Below are positions 21,153 to 31,384 of a stretch of 64,000 nucleotides of DNA, piece after piece. The stretch spans positions 1-64,000 of the forward strand of contig NZ_LDNM01000013.1 in NCBI RefSeq assembly GCF_001028135.1, in the 5' to 3' direction. This DNA is from Xenorhabdus griffiniae. GTDB lineage: Bacteria; Pseudomonadota; Gammaproteobacteria; Enterobacterales; Enterobacteriaceae. Below the pieces are notes generated by a model, which made no database searches, was not told the origin of the DNA, and was given only the letters and a program-made list of their open reading frames with translations. The stretch's first letter is position 1. Each line of letters opens with the position of its first letter. The translations under genes were made by a program, and so were the position numbers.

Positions 21153-21743
21153 GTGAGTAACATAAAATTAATCGTTGGCCTGGCAAACCCTGGAGCCGAA
21201 TATGCACAGACCAGACATAATGCCGGAGCATGGTTTGTTGATTTGTTAGCACAACGCTATAACCAATCCCTGAAAGAAGAGAGTAAATTTTCTGGCTATA
21301 CCGCCCGTATCAACGTGAATGGGCAGGATATTCGTTTACTGGTCCCCACCACTTTCATGAATCTAAGCGGTAAATCTGTCCTTGCCCTTGCTGGATTTTA
21401 TCGTATTCTGCCGGATGAAATCCTGGTGGCCCATGACGAGTTGGATCTACCGCCTGGAGTGGCAAAAATGAAACTCGGTGGCAGCAATGGCGGTCATAAT
21501 GGCTTAAAAGACATTCAGAACAAACTCGGTAATAATCCTAACTTCCACCGTCTGCGTATCGGTATTGGTCATCCGGGCGATAAAAACAAGGTCGTCGGTT
21601 TTGTCCTCGGCAAGCCGCCTGTCAGCGAACAAAAACTGATTGACGATGCCATAGATGAAGCGTTGCGCTGTACTGACATCCTGATTAAAGATGGCATGAA
21701 CAAGGCAATTAATCGTCTGCATGCCTTTAAAGCCAGCGCTTGA
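21153..21743 (+). CDS. pth: Peptidyl-tRNA hydrolase
   Basis: 196 residues. [25 protein letters not shown] contains the catalytic His (TRHNAG), and HDELDLPPG and [13 protein letters not shown] carry the other conserved residues. It frees tRNA from drop-off peptidyl-tRNA. The start is GTG with only a weak upstream site. It is followed 110 nt later by ychF, as in E. coli. Confidence 0.97.
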   Translation: MSNIKLIVGLANPGAEYAQTRHNAGAWFVDLLAQRYNQSLKEESKFSGYTARINVNGQDIRLLVPTTFMNLSGKSVLALAGFYRILPDEILVAHDELDLPPGVAKMKLGGSNGGHNGLKDIQNKLGNNPNFHRLRIGIGHPGDKNKVVGFVLGKPPVSEQKLIDDAIDEALRCTDILIKDGMNKAINRLHAFKASA

Positions 21744-21853
21744 CTGGGAGTGCATGGCGCATCGGGCTATTGCGTGTATAATAGCGCCAATTTTGTAAAC
21801 TCACCGACAAGCCTATTCTTGTTGGTTTATAAGTGATTTAAGGTGATAAATAT

Positions 21854-22945
21854 ATGGGATTCAAATGCGGTATCGTTGGCCTGCCTAACGTCGGGAAATC
21901 TACATTATTCAATGCGCTGACCAAAGCAGGTATCGAAGCAGCAAACTTCCCGTTCTGCACTATCGAGCCAAACACAGGTGTTGTACCGATGCCAGATCCG
22001 CGTCTTGAACAGTTGGCTGAGATTGTGAAACCACAACGCATTCTGCCAACCACGATGGAATTCGTAGATATTGCCGGTCTGGTAAAAGGTGCATCAAAAG
22101 GTGAAGGTTTAGGTAACCAATTCCTGACCAACATCCGTGAAACAGAAGCGATTGGCCATGTGGTGCGTTGCTTTGAAAACGACAACATTATCCACGTTTC
22201 TGGTCAGGTTGACCCTGCCTCTGATATTGACATTATCAATACAGAACTGGCACTGTCGGATTTGGATACCTGCGAGCGTGCTATCCATCGTATCCAGAAG
22301 AAAGCCAAGGGTGGCGATAAGGACGCTAAAGCAGAACTGGAAGTCTTAGAAAAATGCCTTCCACACCTTGAACAAGCAGGTATGCTACGCGCTTTAAATC
22401 TGAGTGCGGAAGAAAAAGCGATCATTCGCTATCTAAGCTTCCTGACCTTGAAACCGACCATGTACATTGCCAACGTCAATGAAGATGGGTTCGAAAATAA
22501 TCCACACCTTAATACCGTCCGCGCCATTGCTGAAAAAGAAGGTTCCGTTGTTGTTCCTGTTTGTGCAGCGATTGAAGCCGATATCGCAGAGTTGGAAGAT
22601 GCTGACCGCGAAGAATTTATGGCAGAGTTAGGTCTGGAAGAGCCGGGTTTGAACCGTGTCATTCGTGCCGGTTACCAGTTGCTGAATCTGCAAACCTACT
22701 TTACCGCAGGTGTGAAAGAAGTTCGTGCCTGGACGATCCCGGTTGGTGCAACCGCCCCACAAGCAGCAGGTAAAATCCATACTGATTTTGAAAAGGGCTT
22801 TATCCGTGCTCAAACTATTTCGTTTGAAGACTTTATCACTTACAAAGGTGAACAAGGTGCGAAAGAAGCGGGCAAAATGCGTGCGGAAGGAAAAGAGTAT
22901 ATCGTTAAAGATGGCGATGTGATGAATTTCTTGTTTAACGTCTAA
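21854..22945 (+). CDS. ychF: Ribosome-binding ATPase YchF (Obg family)
   Basis: 363 residues, the E. coli length. P-loop [14 protein letters not shown] (about 9-18), a NxxE-type G4 region (NVNED) that explains ATP rather than GTP preference, the central coiled-coil insertion and the C-terminal TGS domain ([13 protein letters not shown]). It binds ribosomes and affects leaderless mRNA use and the oxidative-stress response. AAGGTGATAAATAT precedes the ATG. Confidence 0.97.
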   Translation: MGFKCGIVGLPNVGKSTLFNALTKAGIEAANFPFCTIEPNTGVVPMPDPRLEQLAEIVKPQRILPTTMEFVDIAGLVKGASKGEGLGNQFLTNIRETEAIGHVVRCFENDNIIHVSGQVDPASDIDIINTELALSDLDTCERAIHRIQKKAKGGDKDAKAELEVLEKCLPHLEQAGMLRALNLSAEEKAIIRYLSFLTLKPTMYIANVNEDGFENNPHLNTVRAIAEKEGSVVVPVCAAIEADIAELEDADREEFMAELGLEEPGLNRVIRAGYQLLNLQTYFTAGVKEVRAWTIPVGATAPQAAGKIHTDFEKGFIRAQTISFEDFITYKGEQGAKEAGKMRAEGKEYIVKDGDVMNFLFNV

Positions 22946-23003
22946 ATCGCTTGTGTAATCTCATGAGGTTCCACTGAAACTCACGTAGACAGAGAAACCA
23001 CAT

Positions 23004-23033
23004 AAAATCCACGCAACCGCGTGGATTTTAATT
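23004..23033 (+). terminator. Terminator after ychF
   Basis: Perfect 11-bp stem AAAATCCACGC/GCGTGGATTTT followed by AATTTTT, about 60 nt past the stop. Confidence 0.85.
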
Positions 23034-23365
23034 TTTATCTGGCCGCGAATACAATAAATAACCCTAATAATTATCACACATAAAATAAAACATTCCCTTA
23101 ACGTTATTTAAAATATATAAATCCATTCAAAACGCTTTTTTATCTCTTTTGTGATCATTTTTTCTATAAAATAATAAAAAACAAATTGTTAAAAAAATGT
23201 AAATAGAACATCAATACAATAAAAAAATCAATAGCAAAAAACACAGAACACTTGTAAAAATGAGTATGTTGACATTAATCCTCGTTCTAACGTCAACTTC
23301 GTTTCTACATAATTTATCGTTATGTTTTTATTCATGTTAATTCCTAACTCTATGAGGTACAGATT
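23034..23365. other. AT-rich leader region before the Cys-peptide gene
   Basis: No gene. An inverted pair GTTGAC at 23268-23273 and GTCAAC at 23292-23297 lies 70-100 nt upstream of the peptide gene. The first copy includes a TTGACA that could be a -35 element, but no clear -10 is spaced from it. Confidence 0.4.
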
Positions 23366-23548
23366 ATGAAAAGAAAATTAGCTGCTTGTATGCTTTCATT
23401 ACTCGTAGGAACAATCATCACAACTAACGCAAATGCGTTTTTATGTAAAGCGTTTAATCCAGATGTACGGGAATCATGTGACAATTTATGTAATATAATA
23501 CCTGATGGCGGTACCGCTCTTAAACTCGCTAAAGGCTTTTGCTTATAA
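23366..23548 (+). CDS. Small secreted cysteine-containing peptide precursor
   Basis: 60 residues: basic start MKRKLAA, a hydrophobic core and a cleavage site after TNANA. The predicted mature peptide has about 36 residues and four cysteines spaced C-x10-C-x3-C-x16-C, with two short acidic/basic patches. TGAGGT 7-8 nt upstream of the ATG, and a terminator hairpin 27 nt after the stop, make it a credible self-contained gene. The even cysteine count and export signal suggest two disulfides formed in the periplasm or outside. I do not recognise the family. A toxin, bacteriocin or host-directed peptide are all possible and none is demonstrated. Confidence 0.65.
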   Translation: MKRKLAACMLSLLVGTIITTNANAFLCKAFNPDVRESCDNLCNIIPDGGTALKLAKGFCL

Positions 23549-23574
23549 CTGTAACTTAGTTATAACACTGTACG

Positions 23575-23599
23575 AAAAACAAAGATATTCTTGTTTTTA
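23575..23599 (+). terminator. Terminator of the Cys-peptide gene
   Basis: Stem AAAAACAA/TTGTTTTT with a T-rich 3' arm, 27 nt after the stop. Confidence 0.65.
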
Positions 23600-23786
23600 T
23601 TGAATTATATTCTAGCCTGAATTTTGCTATTACAGTAAAAAACTGAGGTTAGAATAGAGATAACAGTGAAGTGATGACACCTTAAAATATAATAGTGGGA
23701 GCGCTTTTACGTGTTTTACTAAATAAATAGGTAATAAAAGTCTCCCTCTATTATTTATCATAATCAATGGATTATTACACTTAGTT

Positions 23787-24617
23787 TCATTGAAAATCCT
23801 TAAGAAATTTGACCAGGATAGGATTAAATAATTCCGGTGCCTCCCAGAACGGGGCATGACCAACACCAGACAAATTAAATACCTTTCCTTTCCAAAGAGT
23901 TAGGTAATTCAGACCATTAATATAATCAAAATTAATATAAGGATCATCTGCTCCATTAACAATCGCCAATGGCATTTCACTGGATTCGGCCAATAGTTTT
24001 TGATCCGTTGCCTGAGAAGAAAGAAAGGCCTCAAACATAGACTGCCGGGCCAATCCCTCTGTTCTTACCACCGCTTCAATGATAAAAGGTTCATGAGGAG
24101 CATTAACACCATAGGTATCAGATACAAAAATTTTGATATCTTCCTCAGTAAATTCCACCTTACCGGCAAGCCCCAAACCAGGGCGGAAACCCAGAGCCAC
24201 GTTATCGGCACCGGCGGATACCGGCGGCGTACCGCAAATCATTAAGCCAATCATCTTAGGAAATAACGCCAACATTTCCAACCCAATATGACCACCTAAT
24301 GACCAACCAAACACCACCACTCTGTTAATGCCTATTTTTTCCAGTACCTCAATGACCGTATGTGCATAACCCTGCATTGAATAGGCCTGACGTGGTTCAC
24401 TGGCATTTGATGATGAACCATGCCCTGGCAAATCTAACGCCAAAACCCGATACTGTCCTTTTAATTGGTTAATTTGATGACGAAATATTTCTTTACAGCT
24501 TGAATTGCCATGAATTAACAAAACGGGCAATCCATTTCCGCCCGTATCGATGACCGATATATTTGCATAACGAGTGCGGATATTATAGTGATGAATATGA
24601 TGATGTGTAGTAACCAT
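23787..24617 (-). CDS. Alpha/beta-fold hydrolase
   Basis: 276 residues. Oxyanion HGNSS (about 36-40), nucleophile elbow GWSLGG (Ser106), acid region GADDPY and catalytic His in GVGHAPFW near the C-terminus: a complete triad. The N-terminus is naturally histidine-rich (TTHHHIHHYN). No signal peptide, so cytoplasmic. Similar enzymes include haloperoxidase-like and lipolytic hydrolases, so the substrate cannot be named. It is isolated between the Cys-peptide gene and an IS graveyard. Confidence 0.88.
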   Translation of the reverse strand: MVTTHHHIHHYNIRTRYANISVIDTGGNGLPVLLIHGNSSCKEIFRHQINQLKGQYRVLALDLPGHGSSSNASEPRQAYSMQGYAHTVIEVLEKIGINRVVVFGWSLGGHIGLEMLALFPKMIGLMICGTPPVSAGADNVALGFRPGLGLAGKVEFTEEDIKIFVSDTYGVNAPHEPFIIEAVVRTEGLARQSMFEAFLSSQATDQKLLAESSEMPLAIVNGADDPYINFDYINGLNYLTLWKGKVFNLSGVGHAPFWEAPELFNPILVKFLKDFQ

Positions 24618-24879
24618 TATTTATCTCCTCAAGGGTCAATAACAGATTGGTTTAAGGAAATGTTAGAAATTTCGACTGTTCTACCGAATTGAGATTAGTT
24701 TAACGTTAATATTAATTTTATTTATAATAACCTGATTTTTTTATCCTCTGCAATATATACAGTGCTCTTTTCCCACTTAAAATCTATCAGTGACTGCATA
24801 TTTTTCGCCTATTTTTTAGATATACAAAACACCTATCACAAATTTTCAACATCAAACTTTGAACCAGATAAGTAATGTT

Positions 24880-24940
24880 GTATACCAAGCCAACTTCAAG
24901 ATGCGGGGAAATATAAGACCTTGCGTCTTCGCAAGGCTGG
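24880..24940 (+). repeat. ERIC-like palindromic repeat, internally deleted
   Basis: TATACCAAGCCAACTTCAAG starts the element, as in the copies at 31278, 38120 and 61735. It lacks the central TTATATTTCCCCGC arm and jumps to GGGGAAATATAAG. Confidence 0.7.
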
Positions 24941-25209
24941 ATTTAATTTTTTCGGGCGATCTACGACACCTGAATTTGATACGAACTGCACGACTGAAGC
25001 ACTTGTTTATGGTGCACCAACGCGCAATCCTTGGAATTAATGAACGCATTCCAATCACTTAGCTTTTGGTACTGTGCGAGAATTGAGAGATGAGGCGTGA
25101 TTCCTCTCAGATTTCCGGCCTTATAGTGTAACCGTCCGGTGATCTCACCTTGCTTTGCCAATGTTAGTAATTCAGACTTAATCTGATGAGATGGACGTCC
25201 CACATGGCG
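24941..25209. other. Unassigned, probably degenerate insertion-sequence flank
   Basis: Open on the minus strand for about 80 codons (starting MGRPSHQIKSELL at 25203), but with no recognisable domain or ribosome site. It lies between a clipped repeat and transposase fragments, so a decayed mobile-element or gene remnant is most likely. Confidence 0.35.
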
Positions 25210-25560
25210 TCAATTGTACCAAAATGAATAGCATACTCATTTTACGGGAGAGTCCATACTGGCATAATTCCGTTCAAATTTATCGTATCTCGTTGCTATT
25301 GCTCGAAAATGTTTTATTCGAGCAATAGCATTTTCCACCAAACGGCGATGACGGTATAAATATTCATCAATGCTTTGGTCTGTTTTTTGACTATTTTTGC
25401 CGTGAAATTTTTCGGTTCGAGGCGACAGAACCGTCCTCCATCCAGACACAGACTTGCAAAACGTTTTTGGCGAGGTCAATGTCAATGACTTTAATCGTAT
25501 TCATGAGATGTTCTCCCGAAATTCAGTGCATCAGAAAAAAAGATGGCACTATTTGCTGCT
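25210..25560 (-). mobile_element. Mosaic of IS110 and IS5-family transposase remnants
   Basis: From 25504 leftward an IS110-type transposase start is readable (MNTIKVIDIDLAKNVLQVC, then WMEDGSVASNRKISRQK) and ends at a stop at 25391. Immediately after, another frame encodes the C-terminal part of an IS5-family DDE transposase (RRLVENAIARIKHFRAIATR), ending abruptly at about 25237. Neither is complete. One element seems to have inserted into or recombined with another, followed by deletion. Confidence 0.75.
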
Positions 25561-25983
25561 GAAAAAGGGACGTCCATCACATCACTACATTATAATGTTT
25601 ATCAATTTCATACTATTATTTGATGCCATGTAGTGGTAACAGTTCATATAGAATGATAGGCAAGATCTCACATTTTTAATATGGTTATCATGAGCAAAAG
25701 TAACACTCTTTTCTTTCAATAAACATACAGACCAGAGATAGGAATCTATCAATGATATCGTATTGAATGTATAAAATTATCAATACCTGACTAATGATTA
25801 ATTTTTAATTAAAGTGGAATCCCGCCCTGTATAGAATGATGTAAGCTAAAAAGATAGCGTAACCAGATAGTTAACAATATTTCGTAATTGAATTTTTTCA
25901 TACTAATGAATTCGCAAAATAAAATTTTCGGTAAAAAATATTTTTCGACCCTATTGATAAAATTTGAATAAGGAAAATAAATA
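25561..25983. other. Intergenic region upstream of the methyltransferase gene
   Basis: AT-rich, without a recognisable gene, tRNA or repeat. Presumably it contains the methyltransferase promoter, which I could not place. Confidence 0.4.
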
Positions 25984-26970
25984 ATGTTATTTGAACTGAC
26001 GGTAGCTTATCGCAAATCGGCAGCACTATTTGCCTTTGTAGAGAGCAAAGCACCTTTATACTTAAATAACCAAGCAGGGAGAACGGTGAAAGAACTTGCC
26101 CAATTATGCAATATTCCACAAGATAAAATCGAACGGTTATGTAACTATATGCAATCCCTTAAAGTGTTAGAAAAAAAAGAGGATAAGTTTTACCTTACTG
26201 AGCCATGCTTATCACTCAGTAATCCAAACAGTTTTAAAACAACGCATATAAAATTCGAGCTAAACCCAGCAATCTGGAACGCCTGGTCACAATACAGCGC
26301 ATCCTTAACTGAAACGAACAGTAAATCTGCCTTTGAGCTTTATCATAATGAACCCCTTTATGATTATTTCAATCATGAGGAAAACCATTCCCACAAAATG
26401 GACTTTGATAATTTAATGGCAAAAATGTCTGAGGTAATGAGTAAACATATTATTAACTCTATCTCTTTAAATGGGATTTCTTCAATTATTGATATAGGTG
26501 GAGGGTTAGGCTCTTTGGCAAAAAATATAAAAATGCACTACCCTGATATTCAATGTCATGTCATGGATCAATATGATTTCACCCGAAATGAGTCAGAAGG
26601 AATTACATTTATCAATGGAGATTTCTTTTCTACTATTCCATCCGGATATGATGCCTATTGTTTAAAAAATGTCTTGCATAATTGGCCGGATAATCGGGCG
26701 ATTAATATTCTGAAAAATTGCCATGATGCAATGAGTGAAAACTCTGTTTTATATATTATTGAGATGGTTAAAGAACCCAACATTTCAGATGCTGCATCAT
26801 TTGATCTATATATGGATATTATGTTGTCAGGTAAAGCACGATATCAGTCTGAATTTCAATCGATCGCAGAACACGCTGGCCTGACAATCACCAATATACA
26901 AGACTTGAAACTTTCCCTAACCGGCAGTAGGGAGTGTATTATTGAAATGAAGAAACAACCTAAATTATAA
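25984..26970 (+). CDS. SAM-dependent O-methyltransferase, winged-helix dimer type
   Basis: 328 residues. The N-terminal winged-helix dimerisation domain (about 1-90; GRTVKELAQLCNIPQDKIERL) resembles plant and antibiotic O-methyltransferases. The C-terminal Rossmann domain carries SAM motif DIGGGLG (170-176) and the catalytic-base region LKNVLHNWPD (His232). Enzymes of this type methylate hydroxyls on aromatic or polyketide-like metabolites. It faces an RND efflux operon and lies 5 kb from a thioester reductase and an adenylate-forming ligase, suggesting specialised metabolism. The substrate is unknown. Confidence 0.88.
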   Translation: MLFELTVAYRKSAALFAFVESKAPLYLNNQAGRTVKELAQLCNIPQDKIERLCNYMQSLKVLEKKEDKFYLTEPCLSLSNPNSFKTTHIKFELNPAIWNAWSQYSASLTETNSKSAFELYHNEPLYDYFNHEENHSHKMDFDNLMAKMSEVMSKHIINSISLNGISSIIDIGGGLGSLAKNIKMHYPDIQCHVMDQYDFTRNESEGITFINGDFFSTIPSGYDAYCLKNVLHNWPDNRAINILKNCHDAMSENSVLYIIEMVKEPNISDAASFDLYMDIMLSGKARYQSEFQSIAEHAGLTITNIQDLKLSLTGSRECIIEMKKQPKL

Positions 26971-26975
26971 ATAAG

Positions 26976-27002
26976 ATATCTCCCCGCTCTGCGGGGAGAT
27001 AT
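26976..27002. terminator. Hairpin between methyltransferase and RND genes
   Basis: Perfect 12-bp stem ATATCTCCCCGC/GCGGGGAGATAT with loop TCT between convergent genes. No strong T tract on either strand. Confidence 0.65.
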
Positions 27003-27012
27003 TGGCAGCAGG

Positions 27013-30000
27013 TTAATGTTTTGAGTTCAGTATCTCATCTGCTTTATTCAATAGCTGTTTTCTCGGTGTTACCGCTGCTGCTGTGTGATTTCTCGCCAAA
27101 AATACGTATATCGTCGGCAACACAAACAAGGTGAAAAACGTTCCCACCAACATTCCGGTGACGATCACAAGCCCAATACCAAAACGACTGTTGGCACCGG
27201 CTCCACTTGCAAATAGCAATGGGATCAAACCAATCACCATCGCCGCCGTTGTCATCAATACTGGACGAAGGCGAATTTTCGCCGCCTGTACGATGGCAGA
27301 ACGTTTATCCAGCCCCTCACTTTCCTGCAATTTATTGGCAAACTCCACCATCAGGATACCGTGTTTACTGATAAGCCCGATTAATGTCACCAGACCAATC
27401 TGGGTATAAATATTCAAGGTGATATAACCCATCGCCAACGGTATCAGGGCACCACAAATTGAAAGTGGTACGGTGATAAGGATAATCAACGGGTCAACCA
27501 GGCTTTCATATTGCGCTGCCAATACCAGATAGATGATCACCAATGCGGCCAGAAACGTCAGAGCCAATGCGTTCCCTTCCTGCTTATATTGGCGGGAGTC
27601 TGATTGCCAGTCATGGCTGTAACCTGCCGGCAGATCACCCGCAATACCCTCAAGAAGATCTACTGCTTGCCCTAATGTGACCCCAGGGGCGGGAATAGCC
27701 TGAAAAATAGCCGCATTCTGTTGGTTAAATTGGGTCAGTTTGTTGGGTTCGACTCTTGTCGAGACAGAAACGAGGGTCGAAAGCGGGATCATTTTTTGGT
27801 CTTCCGTCCTGACATAATGGTGAGACAATGCTTCCGGCGTTAATCGCTGACGACTGATACTTTGCGGAATAACATCATAAGAGCGGCCTTGCATACTAAA
27901 CCGGTTGATGTAGTTTTCCCCGACCAGCACCGCAAGAGATTCGCCAATATCCTGCATTCTTATCCCTAAGCTATTGGCTTTGGCACGATCAATCTGCACT
28001 TGTACCACAGGATTGTTGTAATCCAGATCGCTGTCCACAACAACAAACAGCCCACTTTCACGCGCACGTTGTTTGATCTCTTCCATCGTCCGGTATAGCG
28101 CAGGGTAGTCTTCAACACTGCGGAGTACCATTTGAATCGGCAAGCCTCCCGTAGAACCTGGCAATGGGGGGAGCTGGAAGATAAAGACACTGCTTCCCTC
28201 AACATCATTGACCTCACTTTGCAATTGCGCCTGAATCTCTGCCGCTGAGCGCTTACGTTCATCCCATGCCGATAAATTCACTCCACCAAAACTGGCCGAA
28301 GGCCCATCAGTACCATTGACAATCCATGTTTCGACCGCCTCTGGGATTTCGCGGAAGATGCCACTCAGTTTATGAGCAAAACGTTCTGCATAATCCAAAT
28401 TAGCATATTGCGGAGATTTGATGGCGGCCAGCACCACGGCTTGGTCTTCCGAGGGGGCCAACTCCTGCCGAGCATGTTGATACAGCAAAGGCAAACTGAT
28501 CACAACCAGTAAGACAAACCCGCCCATGACCCAACGGTAGCGCAATGAAACATTGAGTACGAGAGAATAATAATGCGCCAATTTTTCGAAAAAAACCTCA
28601 GCCGACCGAGCAATTCGCCCCTCATTCTGTTTAGAATGAAGTAAAAAAGAACTCATCACTGGGGATAACGTTAACGCCACCACGCCAGACACGATAACGG
28701 AACCGGCTAATGTCAGCGCAAACTCTTTAAACAGTGCTCCCGTCAGCCCTGACATTAAGCCAATCGGCGCATAAACAGCAGCCAGTGTAATCGTCATCGC
28801 AATGACCGGTCCTGCCACTTCTCTTGCACCGATTAACGCGGCAATAACTGGTGGTTTCCCTTCTTCAATATGGCGGTGAACGTTTTCAACAACGACAATA
28901 GCATCATCCACCACCAACCCGATAGCTAACACCATTGCCAATAGCGTCAATAAATTAATGCTAAAACCAAAGGCCAGCATGAGTCCTGCCGCGCCCAACA
29001 TCGATAAAGGAATGGCGACAATTGGGATCAGTACGCTACGTAATGAGCCTAAACAGAAGAAAATCACGGTAATTACAATGATTAGTGCTTCCAGTAAGGT
29101 ATGTACGACTTCTTTAATTGAAGCATTAATAAAACGAGCAGTATCAAATGACAACTCTACTTCCACACCGGGTGGAAGAGTTTTCCGGATATCGGGAAAC
29201 AGCTTATTGATGCCATCAACAATCACTAGCGGATTTCCCGTTGGGGTGGAAAATAACGCCAGATACACCGCCATTTTATCATTGTATATACCGCTGCTGT
29301 CTGTTGTGGCAGAACCTAACTCCACAGTGGCAACATCTTTCAGACGGACTAATGCATTGCCGTCATTGCGAATAACGAGATCACGAAAATCCTCGATACT
29401 GGTCAGATCAGTATTCACATGGATATTTGAAATAACAAACTCCCCTTTGACTTTACCCGGTGCCGCCTGATAGTTATTCTGCCTGACGGCGGCGGCAACA
29501 TCGGCGGCCGTCAATCCACGCCCTGCCAGCTTGTCCACATCCAGCCACAGGCGCATGGAGAGTTTCTGCCCGCCAAAAATTTCGATTTTTGAAACGCCCT
29601 CAATCGACGAATACATGGGTTCAACCACGCGGGAGAGGTAATCAGTCAGTGCCGATGCCGACAGAGTATCACTGGAAAATCCAACATAAGCCACAGCCGT
29701 GGATTCTCCCGATGAAAGTTCAATGACGGGATCATAAGCTTCTTTCGGCAGCTTGTACCTGACCTGATTGACCTTGGCCATGACTTGTGCCAGGGCTTGG
29801 GTTGAATTACGGTTCAATTCCATACGGACAGTGACAACACTCCTACCCTGTACAGAAGACGAAGATAGATAATCCACCCCTTCGACAGAAGAGACGGCTT
29901 GTGCAATTGGTTGGGTGACAAACCCTTGCATCAGATCGGCGGATGCCCCCGGATAGGTCGTTGTAATGGTGATGGTTGAGCTTTCTAGTTGTGGATACTG

Positions 30001-30105
30001 CCGAATGTTAAGTTTGCTCACGGCAAACACGCCCAGTAACAGAATCAATGTGCTCACCACCAATGCGAGTACCGGACGACGAACGAAAAGATCGGTAAAA
30101 GTCAT
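27013..30105 (-). CDS. RND-family multidrug efflux permease
   Basis: 1030 residues, the length of HAE1 pumps such as MexB and AcrB. N-terminus TFTDLFVRRPVLALVVSTLI, about 12 membrane helices, two large periplasmic loops, and the proton-relay aspartates in GLVVDDAIVVVENV. It would export amphipathic compounds using the proton gradient, with the fusion protein encoded 13 nt upstream and an unlinked TolC-type channel. Placement among biosynthesis-like genes suggests it may export or give tolerance to their product. Confidence 0.93.
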   Translation of the reverse strand: MTFTDLFVRRPVLALVVSTLILLLGVFAVSKLNIRQYPQLESSTITITTTYPGASADLMQGFVTQPIAQAVSSVEGVDYLSSSSVQGRSVVTVRMELNRNSTQALAQVMAKVNQVRYKLPKEAYDPVIELSSGESTAVAYVGFSSDTLSASALTDYLSRVVEPMYSSIEGVSKIEIFGGQKLSMRLWLDVDKLAGRGLTAADVAAAVRQNNYQAAPGKVKGEFVISNIHVNTDLTSIEDFRDLVIRNDGNALVRLKDVATVELGSATTDSSGIYNDKMAVYLALFSTPTGNPLVIVDGINKLFPDIRKTLPPGVEVELSFDTARFINASIKEVVHTLLEALIIVITVIFFCLGSLRSVLIPIVAIPLSMLGAAGLMLAFGFSINLLTLLAMVLAIGLVVDDAIVVVENVHRHIEEGKPPVIAALIGAREVAGPVIAMTITLAAVYAPIGLMSGLTGALFKEFALTLAGSVIVSGVVALTLSPVMSSFLLHSKQNEGRIARSAEVFFEKLAHYYSLVLNVSLRYRWVMGGFVLLVVISLPLLYQHARQELAPSEDQAVVLAAIKSPQYANLDYAERFAHKLSGIFREIPEAVETWIVNGTDGPSASFGGVNLSAWDERKRSAAEIQAQLQSEVNDVEGSSVFIFQLPPLPGSTGGLPIQMVLRSVEDYPALYRTMEEIKQRARESGLFVVVDSDLDYNNPVVQVQIDRAKANSLGIRMQDIGESLAVLVGENYINRFSMQGRSYDVIPQSISRQRLTPEALSHHYVRTEDQKMIPLSTLVSVSTRVEPNKLTQFNQQNAAIFQAIPAPGVTLGQAVDLLEGIAGDLPAGYSHDWQSDSRQYKQEGNALALTFLAALVIIYLVLAAQYESLVDPLIILITVPLSICGALIPLAMGYITLNIYTQIGLVTLIGLISKHGILMVEFANKLQESEGLDKRSAIVQAAKIRLRPVLMTTAAMVIGLIPLLFASGAGANSRFGIGLVIVTGMLVGTFFTLFVLPTIYVFLARNHTAAAVTPRKQLLNKADEILNSKH

Positions 30106-30118
30106 TTTTCCGCCTCCA

Positions 30119-31258
30119 TCAAGAATCCGTAGCCGCTGATTCCGCTGCCTTCAGCGTATCGACGGCAATGGCAACAACTGCTGTCCCATCCGTTAATTTC
30201 ATTTGTCCTGATGTGACGACCTGCTCCCCCTGAGACAACCCTTTTTTGATTTCAACCAAGCCATCCCAACGCTGGCCAACGTCAACCGAAACCCGTTTTA
30301 CGGTCATTCCCTGCGAAGTGACCGGCTTGCCTGCTTGATTTTCCTCCTGCTCCGTCAGTTGAGTAACAAAAACGGTGTCACCATAGGCGGTATAGGTGAC
30401 GGCAGTTTCCGGGATAACCAGCGCTGGCTGGTTATTCTGGCGCATAACCTGAATGTTGGCATACATGCCGGCTTTCAGTTTTCCGCCGGCATTATTCAGC
30501 CGAGCCTGTACTTGCACCGTGCGGGAATTACCAATCAACGGATCTATCGCATTGACAGTGGCGGGGAAATTTTGATTCGGATACGCATCAACCTGTAGGT
30601 TAACGGACTGCCCGACATGCAATTCAGGGCTTGTCTGTTCATTCAGAGAAAAATTGAGTTTCAGATTGTTAGCATCCACCAAAGTGGCAATCGCATCTCC
30701 GGCATTCAGGTATTGTCCCTCGTGTATTTGCCTTATTCCCATCACCCCTGAAAAAGGTGCCCGAATGTTTTTTTGGGCAATCAGTGCTTCTGTTTGACGA
30801 ATGGCTGCTGATGCCATATCGCGCTCTGCTAATGCCTTATCCAATTCTGATGTGGAAACGACCTTGCTGGTAAATAATTTATTAGTGCGTTGATATAACC
30901 GCTCCGCATTTCTCCATTGCGCCTTTAGGCGGGCAAGATCTGCCTTTTCAACCGCATCGTTGATTTGCACCAATAATTGCCCTTTTTCTACATATTGACC
31001 CGATTCAAATTCAATTTTGACGACCCTGCCACTGGTTTCTGCCGCCAGATGAACTTGTCGCTCAGCTTCAAGTTCTCCGACGCCATATAATGCTTTTACT
31101 AAAGTGGTTTTTTTTACCTCTGCCAGAGCCACTTTTACTGGAGGGTAGTCGATATTTCCTGAATTATTCCGGTCAGAACCCTGCTGGACATAAACGAAGA
31201 ACCCGATTAGCGCCAATAAAACTATTCCTAGACCAACAACAATTGTCTTATTCATCAT
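30119..31258 (-). CDS. RND efflux membrane-fusion protein
   Basis: 379 residues. An N-terminal membrane anchor (VVGLGIVLLALIGFFVYVQQ), a lipoyl-like half-motif (VHLAAETSGRVVKIEFESGQ), an alpha-helical hairpin, a second lipoyl half (IRAPFSGVMGIRQIHEGQYL), and beta-barrel and proximal domains follow the HlyD/AcrA layout. It links the permease to an outer-membrane channel. Start set at MNKTIVV/MMNKTIVV near 31258, with AAGGA upstream; a TTG three codons earlier is less likely. First gene of a two-gene operon with the permease. Confidence 0.92.
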   Translation of the reverse strand: MMNKTIVVGLGIVLLALIGFFVYVQQGSDRNNSGNIDYPPVKVALAEVKKTTLVKALYGVGELEAERQVHLAAETSGRVVKIEFESGQYVEKGQLLVQINDAVEKADLARLKAQWRNAERLYQRTNKLFTSKVVSTSELDKALAERDMASAAIRQTEALIAQKNIRAPFSGVMGIRQIHEGQYLNAGDAIATLVDANNLKLNFSLNEQTSPELHVGQSVNLQVDAYPNQNFPATVNAIDPLIGNSRTVQVQARLNNAGGKLKAGMYANIQVMRQNNQPALVIPETAVTYTAYGDTVFVTQLTEQEENQAGKPVTSQGMTVKRVSVDVGQRWDGLVEIKKGLSQGEQVVTSGQMKLTDGTAVVAIAVDTLKAAESAATDS

Positions 31259-31277
31259 CTCTCTCAATCCTTAGTCA

Positions 31278-31384
31278 TATACCAATTCAACTTCGAGATG
31301 CGTGTTATCACTCTCCGCTTCGTGGGGGAGTAATAACGCTTCGCGTCGTCTTGCACGCTGTATCTTGAAAAGTGGTGGGTATAC
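31278..31384 (+). repeat. ERIC-like palindromic repeat
   Basis: Begins TATACCAATTCAACTTCGAG and ends CTTGAAAAGTGGTGGGTATAC, with an inner hairpin (ACTCTCCGC...GGGGGAGT). It lies directly upstream of the efflux operon, only about 20 nt from its start, so it forms part of its leader or promoter. Confidence 0.75.

Noticed and set aside
21740-21782. TTGACT...TATAAT as a promoter for ychF
   Set aside because: The spacer is 31 nt, too long for sigma-70, and no other -35 is well placed; only the TATAAT itself is good.
28958-29470. 170-codon plus-strand frame opposite the RND permease
   Set aside because: Shadow of the permease gene; no start signal and no domain.
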